A stretch of 64,000 nt of DNA, taken from Leeuwenhoekiella palythoae (GTDB taxonomy: Bacteria; Bacteroidota; Bacteroidia; Flavobacteriales; Flavobacteriaceae). The stretch is from NCBI RefSeq assembly GCF_900130045.1, contig NZ_FQXT01000004.1, positions 186,001 to 250,000 on the forward strand, in the 5' to 3' direction. A model generated the notes under the pieces. It was given only the letters and a program-made list of their open reading frames with translations. It was not told the DNA's origin and ran no database searches. The translations under genes and the position numbers were made by a program. How positions within the stretch are numbered: the stretch's first letter is position 1; each line of letters begins with the position of its first letter. Below are positions 51,582 through 59,935 of the stretch, piece after piece.

Positions 51582-52394
51582 CTAAAGTTTTTCAATAAGC
51601 TGCGTAAAAAGTTTAACCATATCAGGTTCTGCTTTTCCGGCGGCAGCCATAATATCTTGAATGTCTACAGGTGCCAGGTTTTCTGGGTCGCACTCATCGG
51701 TAATTACTGAAACGGCAGCAACCGGCAAATCGAGATGGTTGGCGACAATCACTTCTGGAACGGTGCTCATTCCAACCGTGTCAGAGCCGATGATCTTAAG
51801 GAATCTATATTCGGCGCGGGTTTCAAGCTGTGGACCAACTACAGATGCATAAACACCTTCGTGTAACGTGATTTCTTCGGTCTTTGCGATATCCTTAAGA
51901 ATGTTGCGCATAGACACGTCGTATGGTTCGCTCATATCAGTAAAACGTGAACCTAATTGTTCAACCCCTTTAAACGCAAGGGGAGAACCACCTTGCAAGT
52001 TGATGTGATCTTCAATAAGCATAATCTCGCCTTTTTTAAAGTTGAGGTTGATCGCGCCGGCTGCATTACTGATGAGTAGTTTTTTAATACCAAGTTCGTT
52101 CATAACACGCACCGGGTAGCTCACATCGCGTAACGTGTAGCCTTCATAAATATGAAAACGACCTTGCATCACGATCACTTTTTTTCCGCCTAAAGTTCCG
52201 TAGATCAGTTTTCCGGTATGGAATTCAACCGTGGCAGTTGGAAAATTAGGAATGTGGTTGTAGCTCACCGAACTGATGATCTCAACTTTATCTACAAATT
52301 GGCCAAGACCGGTACCTAAAATAATACCGATTTCCGGAGCTTCAAAACCGCGCTCTTTTAAAAACTGCGCAGATTCTTCAATAAATTTTTTCAT
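51582..52394 (-). CDS. Purine-nucleoside phosphorylase, trimeric type
   Basis: A 270-residue PNP of the trimeric (family 2) class: ILGTGLGQF phosphate loop, MQGRFHIYEGY, NAAGAIN, GPQLETRAEYR (E191) and MSTVPEVIVA. It cleaves nucleosides with phosphate to base and ribose 1-phosphate. The residue equal to Asn243 of human PNP, which selects 6-oxopurines, is Asp here (D233 in VITDECDP), a change known to favour 6-aminopurines. In this operon it fits removal of adenine from the ArsS product, yielding an arsinoyl-deoxyribose 1-phosphate. It sits 6 bp after the glycosyltransferase gene. Confidence 0.93.
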   Translation of the reverse strand: MKKFIEESAQFLKERGFEAPEIGIILGTGLGQFVDKVEIISSVSYNHIPNFPTATVEFHTGKLIYGTLGGKKVIVMQGRFHIYEGYTLRDVSYPVRVMNELGIKKLLISNAAGAINLNFKKGEIMLIEDHINLQGGSPLAFKGVEQLGSRFTDMSEPYDVSMRNILKDIAKTEEITLHEGVYASVVGPQLETRAEYRFLKIIGSDTVGMSTVPEVIVANHLDLPVAAVSVITDECDPENLAPVDIQDIMAAAGKAEPDMVKLFTQLIEKL

Positions 52395-52400
52395 GGATTT

Positions 52401-53081
52401 TTATTTCAAATGTTCTGGTAAAAAAGGCTTGAAGGCCTCAATACCTTTTATGTCTTCGTAATAGTCTACATCATTACGGGTTTCTAGCAATTTAACAGAT
52501 TCTGAGCTTAAATCGGCAAGCGTGTCTTTAAGAACGGTTTCGGTTCCCCAAGTTTTATTACTGAAAAGTTCTGGCTTTAGGAAGGTCATTCCAAGTAAAT
52601 AATACCCACCGTCTTCAGCCGGACCTACCACAAAATCGTGCTCATCAAGCGCTGCAAATGCTTCTTCTAGATCTTTTTGAGAAAGGTCATACATATCGCT
52701 ACCAATGATGATCGCTTTTTTATAGCCGCTCGCAAAAGCTCCTGAAAACGCCTTTTGCATTCGAGCTCCCAGATCATCACCGTGTTGTAATTTTTTGGTA
52801 AACGTGTTTTTATCCCAATAATCTGAAGCACGTATTTTTTCTGAATAATAAACCTGTTTATCTACGCTCAAATTTTGGGTGATGTTAACCGTGTGCTGAA
52901 GCAAAAACTTATAGATCTCAAGCGCTGCAGCATCACCCACACCGCTTGCAAGTCGGGTTTTTACTTTACCCAATTCGGGATTGCGGGTAAAGATTAAAAG
53001 GGCTTTATCTGAGGTAGGGAAATGAAATTCTGTCTCGAAATCTTTTTCAGAATCGGTGTCTTTTTTACTTAATAGACCCAT
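52401..53081 (-). CDS. TIGR04282-type arsenosugar biosynthesis glycosyltransferase
   Basis: A 226-residue protein with a 25-residue leader and then the nucleotide-binding start ALLIFTRNPELGKVKTRLA. Further blocks are LQHGDDLGARMQKAF, IIIGSDMYDL (metal site) and VVGPAEDGGYYLLGM. This is the full DUF2064/TIGR04282 pattern, assigned to arsenosugar clusters. It probably moves the arsinoyl-ribose unit to an acceptor such as glycerol or a phosphoglycerol, but no direct evidence is visible. It lies 29 bp after the rhodanese gene and 6 bp before PNP. Confidence 0.87.
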   Translation of the reverse strand: MGLLSKKDTDSEKDFETEFHFPTSDKALLIFTRNPELGKVKTRLASGVGDAAALEIYKFLLQHTVNITQNLSVDKQVYYSEKIRASDYWDKNTFTKKLQHGDDLGARMQKAFSGAFASGYKKAIIIGSDMYDLSQKDLEEAFAALDEHDFVVGPAEDGGYYLLGMTFLKPELFSNKTWGTETVLKDTLADLSSESVKLLETRNDVDYYEDIKGIEAFKPFLPEHLK

Positions 53082-53110
53082 TAGATGTTGTTAATTGATA
53101 AAAGTCAAAT

Positions 53111-53596
53111 TTAATGAACCGCAATTCCCGTACTTAAATAATCTTCCCAATTTTTTGAAAAGGTGTGTACTTTTTGAGTGCTTTTGCCTTTGGCATTCAC
53201 AATTTTAAAGCCTGCGTCTTTCCAAGCAAAAATTCCGCCGTAGAGATTATACGCAGTTTTGCCGGTTTTACGTTCAAGCTTTTCGCCAAAATCTTCGCTA
53301 CGAATGCCCACGGTGCAATACACTACAATTGGCTTTTTCTTATTTGATATGGAATCTAAAAATGCATTTTGAGGTCTTTCTCCAACCCAAATCGCTGACG
53401 GAAGATGGCTAACCTCAAACTCTTCTCTTTTGCGTGTATCTAGAATGGTGTAAGCTTCGAGATTCATTTTGAGTTCTTGCACAGAAATATAAGGAATGCT
53501 TCGGGTGTTGTAGGTTTCCAGAAGTTTATCAATAGATTTTTTCTGGCAGAAGCCAAAAAGAGGAAGTAGAAGAGCGAGAAGCAGGTGAAATTTCAT
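53111..53596 (-). CDS. Secreted rhodanese-like domain protein, first gene of the arsenosugar operon
   Basis: A 161-residue protein with a signal peptide (1-18, cleavage near CQKK) and a single rhodanese domain. The catalytic C94 lies in VVYCTVGIRSE, and DTRKREEFEVSHLPSAIW is the typical entry. The domain transfers sulfur or handles other thiol chemistry; in an arsenical pathway it might make thio-arsenicals or reduce arsenate, as Acr2/Cdc25-like relatives do. Location is periplasmic by the signal peptide. It is the promoter-proximal gene, divergent from galM. Confidence 0.88.
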   Translation of the reverse strand: MKFHLLLALLLPLFGFCQKKSIDKLLETYNTRSIPYISVQELKMNLEAYTILDTRKREEFEVSHLPSAIWVGERPQNAFLDSISNKKKPIVVYCTVGIRSEDFGEKLERKTGKTAYNLYGGIFAWKDAGFKIVNAKGKSTQKVHTFSKNWEDYLSTGIAVH

Positions 53597-53684
53597 TCTG
53601 AAATATTAAAAAGGCAGTTTCTTAGTTCTGGTAAAACTTACGAAGAAGCGCTTTTTTTGGTTTGATTTTAAAGGAATCGATAAG

Positions 53685-53728
53685 CACGTGAATTACAGCA
53701 CGCTTTAAAAGAGGGCGGTAATTCCGTG
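53685..53728. promoter_or_regulatory. Inverted repeat in the divergent region between arsenosugar operon and galM
   Basis: CACGTGAATTAC (53685-53696) and GTAATTCCGTG (53718-53728) are inverted copies apart from one missing base, spaced 21 bp, centred about 110 bp from the rhodanese start. No classical -7 box is obvious here on the minus strand. A regulator site is possible; no arsR-like gene is nearby. Confidence 0.4.
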
Positions 53729-53778
53729 ATGTTTCCCTTTAGTATTTCATATATTTAGCTTTAAAAAACAACGTTCCT

Positions 53779-54789
53779 TTGATAACAATAAAACCCTTTG
53801 ATACCACGCAAGACGGTCGTCCCGTTTTAAGTGTAAAACTGAAAAACTCCTCAGGGATGGAAGCGCATTTCATCACCTATGGCGCCATACTACAACGATT
53901 AATTGTTCCGGACGCCGGCGGATTTACCGATGTGGTTTTGGGATATAATGACTTGCATTCTTATGAAGAAGATACCTTTTTTATGGGGCAATTGGTGGGT
54001 CGAAGCGCAAACCGCATCGCTAATGCAACAGTGAGCCTAGACGGAAAAAAAGTTGCGTTGAGTGCCAACGAAGGCACAAATCATCTTCACGGCGGTTTTG
54101 AAGGTTTCGGTAAGAAAATTTGGGAGGTTGCTGAGCTGGAAGATGAGGTGATTTTTTCCTATTTGAGTAAAGATGGCGAAGAAGGTTATCCCGGGAATTT
54201 AGAGACTAAAATGTTTGTCAAACTAACTGAAGAGAATGCGCTAGAAATGCGTCTCGAAGCTACAACCGACAAAGAAACTATTGTAAATCTTACCCGCCAC
54301 GAATATTTCAATCTGAATCCTTCAAGTGGAAAAAGTATTGCAAAGCATCAACTATTGATTAACGGAGAAGGAATTTTACCAAAAACAGAGCAGAACGTTC
54401 CTGACGGAAGCGTAAAACCGGTGGAGAACACACCTTTTGATCTGCGTGAACTTCGCTTTTTAGAACAGCCACTGGCTCAACTTGAAGGTGGTTTTGATCA
54501 TAATTATGTTTTGGAAAAATACAGTAAAGAAGTACCGGCTGCAGTACTTGCTGCACCTTCGGGATCGCCTAAAATGGAATTGTACTGCACCCAACCGGGA
54601 ATCCAGTTTTATAGCGCCAACGGAATTGAAAAGATAGAGAACAAGACAGTAATGATTCAAGGACCTTCGCCGGCCTTATGTTTAGAACCACAGTTTTTTC
54701 CGGATACGCCCAATCACCCCAATTTTCCGTCAACGGTTTTAAAACCGGGAGAACAGTATAAGCATACCATCACGTATAAATTTTTATAA
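53779..54789 (+). CDS. galM: Aldose 1-epimerase (galactose mutarotase)
   Basis: A 336-residue mutarotase. The start is TTG 53779, followed by ITIKPFDTTQDGRPV. Motifs are ITYGAILQRLIVPD, the catalytic-site region NRIANATVSLDGK, GTNHLHGGFEGFGKKIWE, the NLTRHEYFNL histidine block, and GGFDHNYVLEK. It interconverts alpha- and beta-aldohexoses and feeds GalK. It abuts the glycerol kinase fusion gene (stop 54789, ATG 54790), so the two are translated together. It has no signal peptide. Confidence 0.93.
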   Translation: MITIKPFDTTQDGRPVLSVKLKNSSGMEAHFITYGAILQRLIVPDAGGFTDVVLGYNDLHSYEEDTFFMGQLVGRSANRIANATVSLDGKKVALSANEGTNHLHGGFEGFGKKIWEVAELEDEVIFSYLSKDGEEGYPGNLETKMFVKLTEENALEMRLEATTDKETIVNLTRHEYFNLNPSSGKSIAKHQLLINGEGILPKTEQNVPDGSVKPVENTPFDLRELRFLEQPLAQLEGGFDHNYVLEKYSKEVPAAVLAAPSGSPKMELYCTQPGIQFYSANGIEKIENKTVMIQGPSPALCLEPQFFPDTPNHPNFPSTVLKPGEQYKHTITYKFL

Positions 54790-57700
54790 ATGGAAACTTC
54801 ATATATCATCGCTTTTGATCAGGGAACAACCAGTACTCGGGCCATTTTATTTGATGAGCACGGTAAGGTTGTTGCTATTTCACAAAAGGAATTGAAACAA
54901 TATTATCCGCAGTCCGGTTGGGTAGAACACGATCCGGAAATGATCTTTAATGATCAAAAGGAAGTTTTTGAGGCGGTGGTCCAAAAAGCAAAAGTTCCAC
55001 TTGAAGCTATAAAAGGAATTGGAATCACCAATCAGCGTGAGACTACTGTTGTATGGGATAAGAAAACAGGAAAACCGGTTTATAATGCGATTTGCTGGTT
55101 AGATAAACGTACCGAAGCGATTTGCGAAGGTTTACGGGAGCGCGGCCTTTCAAGATATATTCTTAAAAACACCGGACTGGTAATTGACAGTTATTTTTCG
55201 GCAACCAAAATAAAGTGGATTCTAGATAATGTAGAAGGAGCGCGTGAAAAAGCTGAAGCTGGTGATCTGCTCTTTGGTACGGTAGATAGCTGGTTGATCT
55301 TCAAGTTCACCGGCAAACACCGTACAGACCATACTAATGCGTGCCGAACTATGCTGTACAATATTAAAGATATGGCTTGGGATCAGGAGTTGCTTGAGGA
55401 ATTGACTATTCCGAAAAAAATGTTGCCTAAAGTGCAACCTTCATCTTCAGATTTTGGGAGGATAACGTATCAAGATGCTGAGTTTCCTATTTATGGAGTT
55501 GCCGGTGATCAACAGGCGGCGCTTTTTGGGCAAGGCGGTTACAAATCAGGAATGGCAAAAAACACCTATGGAACAGGTTGTTTTATGCTGCTCAATACCG
55601 GGAAAAAACCTTCGTTTTCTAAAAACGGACTCATAACAACCTTATGCTGTACGCTCGAAGATAAAAAGCCAAAATATGCTTTAGAAGGAAGTGTCTTTGT
55701 GGGAGGTGCATCGATTCAATGGTTGCGGGATCAAGTGGGAATCATTGAGAATGCCGAAGAAACTAATGCGATTTGTCAAAGTATTCCGCCACTTGAAGAT
55801 CTGTTTTTTGTTCCTGCATTCAACGGACTTGGAGCTCCATATTGGGATGGAAATGCGAAAGGAAGTATTCAAGGATTGACCTTTTCAACAGGTCGCAAAG
55901 AACTAGTGAAAGCTACGGTTGAAGCGCTTGCCTATCAAGTAACCGACTTGATCAAAGCGATGGAAGAAGACAGCGGCAAGCAAATAAAAACCTTAAAAGT
56001 TGACGGTGGCGCTTGTGCTAATGATTACTTGATGCAATTTCAAGCAGATCTTTTAGATGCGCAGGTAGATCGCCCAGAAATGCTTGAAGTTACCGCCTGG
56101 GGTGCAGCTTTATTAGCGGGAATTAAAGTGGGTATTTGGACGCAAAAAGACATTGCTACATTGCGTAGTGCTGATCAGGTTTTTGAACCTGAAATGGATG
56201 TAAGAACGCGTAACCACAAGCAAGAAAGCTGGGAGCTTGCGGTGATGCGCACACGCTCTGGTTATGCCGAAACCATTGAGAAAGAAAAAGAACCTTTACG
56301 TTTTAGCGTGCGTGACCGTAAGCGTTACATCAAAAAAGCGAAAAAGAAAAAATTTGATTTAGTCATCATTGGTGGCGGAGTTACCGGAGCAGGGATCGCG
56401 CTCGATGCAGCGACCCGCGGTATGAGCGTTTGCCTGATCGAGAAAAATGATTTCGCTTCAGGAACCAGTAATAAAAGTACCAAATTGGTACACGGCGGTT
56501 TGCGCTATTTAAAGCAGATGGAAATCGGTCTGGTCAAAGAATCAGGAACTGAGCGCGCTATCGTACACAAGTTGGCCCCTCACCTTGTGGTGCCCGAGAA
56601 AATGCTCTTACCACTTATTGAGGGTGGGCAATATGGTAAATTTTTGACTTCTGTAGGACTGAAAGTTTATGACTTGCTGGCCAATGTAGATGATGAAGAC
56701 AAACGCCGTATGTTGACCAAAGAAGAGACGCTTGAGCGCGAACCCATTCTTGATGAGAGCACTTTGCTGGGTGGTGGTTTTTATGCGGAATATAGAACTG
56801 ACGATGCTCGTCTCACCATTGAGTTGATGAAAAAAGCAGCCGGTTTTGGTGCGATTTGCCTCAACTACTGCGAGATGGATGATTTTGTGTACAACTACAA
56901 AGGCAAGATCACCGCGGTAAACTGCAAAGATCACAACACAGGGAAAACCTTTGAAGTAGAAGGAAGAACGTTTGTTTCTGCGACAGGACCTTGGGTTGAT
57001 AAGCTTCGGAAGAAAGATGAGTCGATGAACAACAAACATTTGCATTTGACTAAAGGGGTGCATTTGGTCTTTCCGAAGGAAAAATTACCCGTACATCAAT
57101 CGCTCTATTTTGACGTTCCAGACGGGCGTATGATTTTTGCGATTCCGCGAGGTAGAGTGACCTATGTGGGAACCACAGATACTAATTACTCCGGGAGTTT
57201 AGATCGTGTGGTGGCAACCAAAGCTGATATTAAATATTTGCTTGATGCCGTTAACGGAACCTTCCCTGATATTAATTTAACCGAAGAAGATATCGAGTCG
57301 AGCTGGGCAGGACTTCGACCACTCATTCACGAGGATGAGAAAGATCCTTCAGAATTATCGCGAAAGGATGAGACATTTATTAGTAAAAGTGGCTTGATCT
57401 CTATTGCCGGCGGAAAACTTACCGGATATCGTAAAATGGCCCAACGTGTAAACGAAACAGTAAGCAAGCGACTCAAAGAGAAATTTGGTAAAACCTATGA
57501 TGAGTCGCGCACTCAGCATATTGCCTTGACTTCTCACGCATTGCGGAATACCCAAGAGGTAGAAGATTATCAAAACTACTTGGAGCAGGAGTTAGAATTT
57601 ATGCAAATTGACAACGCCGCTTTTAAAGCTTGGTATTTGGTTTCCACTTACGGAAAGCAAACAGATATCATCAAAAATAAGATCAATTATTTTAGAGATG

Positions 57701-57966
57701 CAGACGTAAATGATAGACTAGTGCGCGCTGAATTGTGGTACAGTGTTAATTATGAAATGACCAACAGTCTGGCAGATTTCTTTGTACGTCGTACCGGGAG
57801 ACTCTATTTTAATATCGAAACGGTAACGCAGTATCGTCAACAAGCAGTGCAGGATTTTATCAATTATTTAGATTGGGATGAAGAGCGCGTTGCTTTTGAA
57901 AATAAAAAGCTTGACGAGTTGTTATACGATGCAACGCATTTTTATGAATCTGAGATTCTTAGCTAA
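54790..57966 (+). CDS. Bifunctional glycerol kinase / glycerol-3-phosphate dehydrogenase fusion
   Basis: A single 1058-codon frame. Residues 1-495 are a full glycerol kinase (AFDQGTTSTRAI at 8-19, NQRETTVVWD, GGACANDYLMQF). Residues 520-1058 are a full GlpD-type FAD-dependent glycerol-3-phosphate dehydrogenase (GGGVTGAG 528-535, FASGTSNKSTKLVHGGLRY, IPRGRVTYVGTTDT, GGKLTGYR). A basic linker of ~25 residues joins them. Together they turn glycerol into dihydroxyacetone phosphate. There is no stop or frameshift at the join; an in-frame GTG (56308) could give a separate GlpD. Usual genes are separate. It abuts galM and precedes a HAD phosphatase; no glpF is nearby. Confidence 0.93.
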   Translation: METSYIIAFDQGTTSTRAILFDEHGKVVAISQKELKQYYPQSGWVEHDPEMIFNDQKEVFEAVVQKAKVPLEAIKGIGITNQRETTVVWDKKTGKPVYNAICWLDKRTEAICEGLRERGLSRYILKNTGLVIDSYFSATKIKWILDNVEGAREKAEAGDLLFGTVDSWLIFKFTGKHRTDHTNACRTMLYNIKDMAWDQELLEELTIPKKMLPKVQPSSSDFGRITYQDAEFPIYGVAGDQQAALFGQGGYKSGMAKNTYGTGCFMLLNTGKKPSFSKNGLITTLCCTLEDKKPKYALEGSVFVGGASIQWLRDQVGIIENAEETNAICQSIPPLEDLFFVPAFNGLGAPYWDGNAKGSIQGLTFSTGRKELVKATVEALAYQVTDLIKAMEEDSGKQIKTLKVDGGACANDYLMQFQADLLDAQVDRPEMLEVTAWGAALLAGIKVGIWTQKDIATLRSADQVFEPEMDVRTRNHKQESWELAVMRTRSGYAETIEKEKEPLRFSVRDRKRYIKKAKKKKFDLVIIGGGVTGAGIALDAATRGMSVCLIEKNDFASGTSNKSTKLVHGGLRYLKQMEIGLVKESGTERAIVHKLAPHLVVPEKMLLPLIEGGQYGKFLTSVGLKVYDLLANVDDEDKRRMLTKEETLEREPILDESTLLGGGFYAEYRTDDARLTIELMKKAAGFGAICLNYCEMDDFVYNYKGKITAVNCKDHNTGKTFEVEGRTFVSATGPWVDKLRKKDESMNNKHLHLTKGVHLVFPKEKLPVHQSLYFDVPDGRMIFAIPRGRVTYVGTTDTNYSGSLDRVVATKADIKYLLDAVNGTFPDINLTEEDIESSWAGLRPLIHEDEKDPSELSRKDETFISKSGLISIAGGKLTGYRKMAQRVNETVSKRLKEKFGKTYDESRTQHIALTSHALRNTQEVEDYQNYLEQELEFMQIDNAAFKAWYLVSTYGKQTDIIKNKINYFRDADVNDRLVRAELWYSVNYEMTNSLADFFVRRTGRLYFNIETVTQYRQQAVQDFINYLDWDEERVAFENKKLDELLYDATHFYESEILS

Positions 57967-57997
57967 TTTTCTGCTTAAGCTTTCTAGCTCTTAAAAA

Positions 57998-58020
57998 TTA
58001 AACGTTATTTTTACGTTTAA
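57998..58020. promoter_or_regulatory. Inverted repeat before the HAD-galE unit, candidate operator
   Basis: TTAAACGT (57998-58005) and ACGTTTAA (58013-58020) are perfect 8-bp arms with a 7-bp AT spacer that contains a TATTTTTA -7-like box. It lies 13 bp before the HAD ATG. The half-site ACGTTTAAA also occurs at the galK palindrome (63247-63266), suggesting a shared regulator. Confidence 0.5.
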
Positions 58021-58032
58021 ATAAACAGCCCA

Positions 58033-58839
58033 ATGGACAAAGGATTTTTAATAGATATGGACGGAGTCATTTACAGCGGTAATGACTTGATTCCGGGAGC
58101 AGATACTTTTATAAAAACATTGCAAGATCGGGGAATTCCGTTCTTGTTTATGACCAATAACAGTCAGCGTAGCCCCATTGATGTTGTGAATAAACTACGC
58201 CCGATGGGAATTCACATTAAAGAAGAAAATGTGTACACTAGCGCTATGGCAACGGCTTGGTTTTTAGGTTTTACAAAGCCTAACGGTACCGCTTACGTTC
58301 TAGGTGAGGGCGGACTTCTAAGCAGCTTGCACGAAAATGGGTACAGCTTGGTGACTCAAGATCCAGATTATGTTGTGGTGGGTGAAGGCCGAAATTTCAC
58401 TTTAGAAATGGCAAACAATGCCGTAGATATGATTCTTGGGGGCGCTAAACTGATCGCGACCAATTTAGATCCTTCGCCTAAGAAAATCGGCTGGTCTAAT
58501 CTAGGGATCAAAGCAATCGTTAAGATGATCGAAGAAGCAACCGGGCGTAAAGCATTTTCGGTAGGAAAACCTAGTCCTGTAATGATGCGTGCCGCTCGAA
58601 AAAAATTAGGCTTAACCACAGATCAAACCATAGTAATAGGAGACACGATGGATACTGATATTCTGGGCTCTATTCAAATGGGGTACAAGACTATCCTTAC
58701 TCTGTCAGGAGTTTCGAAGCAAGAGGAAATAGGTACGTATGCATTTGGTCCTGATATGGTCATCGACTCACTCAAAGATTTTAACATCGACGAGGCTTTA
58801 GAGAAGCTTTCCGTTGAAAATAACGTAGCAGAATTTTGA
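58033..58839 (+). CDS. HAD-IIA family phosphatase
   Basis: A 268-residue HAD enzyme: FLIDMDGVIYSG with D8 nucleophile and D10, FMTNNSQRS (motif II, Thr/Asn), a C2-type cap (about 80-175) as in NagD and PGP, then KPSPVMM lysine and IGDTMDTDILG. Relatives dephosphorylate phosphoglycolate, glycerol 3-phosphate, pyridoxal phosphate or NMP. Standing right after the glycerol kinase/GlpD fusion, glycerol-3-phosphate phosphatase or sugar phosphatase activity is worth considering. It overlaps galE by 4 bp. Confidence 0.88.
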   Translation: MDKGFLIDMDGVIYSGNDLIPGADTFIKTLQDRGIPFLFMTNNSQRSPIDVVNKLRPMGIHIKEENVYTSAMATAWFLGFTKPNGTAYVLGEGGLLSSLHENGYSLVTQDPDYVVVGEGRNFTLEMANNAVDMILGGAKLIATNLDPSPKKIGWSNLGIKAIVKMIEEATGRKAFSVGKPSPVMMRAARKKLGLTTDQTIVIGDTMDTDILGSIQMGYKTILTLSGVSKQEEIGTYAFGPDMVIDSLKDFNIDEALEKLSVENNVAEF

Positions 58840-59858
58840 AAATACTAGTAACCGGCGGACTCGGATTTATAGGTTCGCATACCGTAGTCGAATTACAAAA
58901 TGCAGGATACGAGGTGGTCATTATTGACGATCTGTCTAATGCTTCAGAAGATGTTTTAGATGGAATAGAAGCCATTACCGGCAAAAGGCCTGAGTTTGAA
59001 AAATTGGATCTAAGAGATCGCAACGCGGTTTCAGCTTTCTTTAAAAAATATGCAGACGTAAGCGGGGCGATTCATTTTGCGGCTTCAAAAGCAGTAGGCG
59101 AAAGTGTTCATAAGCCCCTGTTGTATTATGAAAACAACCTAAGCTCCTTAGTGTATCTGCTGAAAGAACTCACGGGAAAAGCTTCGGCTAATTTTATATT
59201 CAGTTCGTCGTGCACGGTTTACGGGCAGGCAGAAGAATTACCTATAACCGAAAGCGCACCGGTAAAACCTGCTGAATCTCCGTATGGAAATACCAAGCAG
59301 ATCGGCGAGGAGATCATTAGAGATACGGCTAAAGTTTACGAGAATTTTAAAGCTATAGCGCTACGCTATTTTAATCCGATTGGAGCACACGAAAGCGTGG
59401 AAATAGGGGAGTTGCCGCTAGGCGTTCCGCAGAATTTGGTGCCGTTTATTACGCAGACAGCAGCCGGATTGCGTGAGGAACTTAGTGTGTTTGGCAATGA
59501 TTATCCTACCGAAGATGGTACGTGTGTACGTGATTATATTCACGTGGTTGACTTAGCCAAAGCGCACGTAAAAGCGCTAACACGTTTGGTGGAAAGCGAA
59601 AATAAAAGCAATTACGAAGTATTTAATTTAGGAACCGGCACCGGAAGTTCTGTGCTTGAAGTGATCAATACTTTTGAAGAAGTTTCCGGAGTGCAATTGC
59701 CTTATAAGATCGTAGACCGAAGAGAAGGTGACGTGGTTGCTGCCTATGCAGACACCGAACACGCCAATAACGAACTCGGTTGGAAATCAGAGTTGACACT
59801 TGCTGATGCACTCGACTCTGCCTGGAAATGGGAGAAGAAAGTTCGCGGTATTAAGTAA
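58836..59858 (+). CDS. galE: UDP-glucose 4-epimerase
   Basis: A 340-residue SDR enzyme: NAD-binding GGLGFIG (7-13), DDLSNAS, the FSSSCTVYG block with catalytic Ser, and the YxxxK pair in SPYGNTK. FNPIGAHES and DGTCVRDYIHV are further typical epimerase blocks. It interconverts UDP-galactose and UDP-glucose. The start is TTG 58836, overlapping the HAD stop as TTGA, so its translation should be coupled. It completes the Leloir set together with galK and galT, which face it across a shared terminator. Confidence 0.95.
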   Translation: MKILVTGGLGFIGSHTVVELQNAGYEVVIIDDLSNASEDVLDGIEAITGKRPEFEKLDLRDRNAVSAFFKKYADVSGAIHFAASKAVGESVHKPLLYYENNLSSLVYLLKELTGKASANFIFSSSCTVYGQAEELPITESAPVKPAESPYGNTKQIGEEIIRDTAKVYENFKAIALRYFNPIGAHESVEIGELPLGVPQNLVPFITQTAAGLREELSVFGNDYPTEDGTCVRDYIHVVDLAKAHVKALTRLVESENKSNYEVFNLGTGTGSSVLEVINTFEEVSGVQLPYKIVDRREGDVVAAYADTEHANNELGWKSELTLADALDSAWKWEKKVRGIK

Positions 59859-59879
59859 TTTGAAAAGCGATGTAAAACA

Positions 59880-59913
59880 CAAAAGCCCAAATCTTGAAGA
59901 TCTGGGCTTTTTT
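59880..59913. terminator. Bidirectional terminator between galE and lacI
   Basis: AAAAGCCCA-ATC pairs with GAT-TGGGCTTTT around loop TTGA (one internal mismatch), with T-runs on the + strand and A-runs before it that give T on the minus strand. It serves both convergent transcripts. Confidence 0.88.
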
Positions 59914-59935
59914 ATTTTTTTAAAGAATGTATGTT

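Noticed and set aside
56299-56345. Glycerol fusion as an artefact of the A-rich tract (AAAAAGAAAAAA)
   Set aside because: Both domains are in the same phase with family-like sequence on both sides, so an indel there would have to be compensated; only a lost stop codon could mimic a fusion, and no near-stop is evident.
56608-57063. 151-codon minus-strand frame inside the glycerol fusion gene
   Set aside because: It is antisense to conserved GlpD sequence and has low-complexity composition; a shadow frame.
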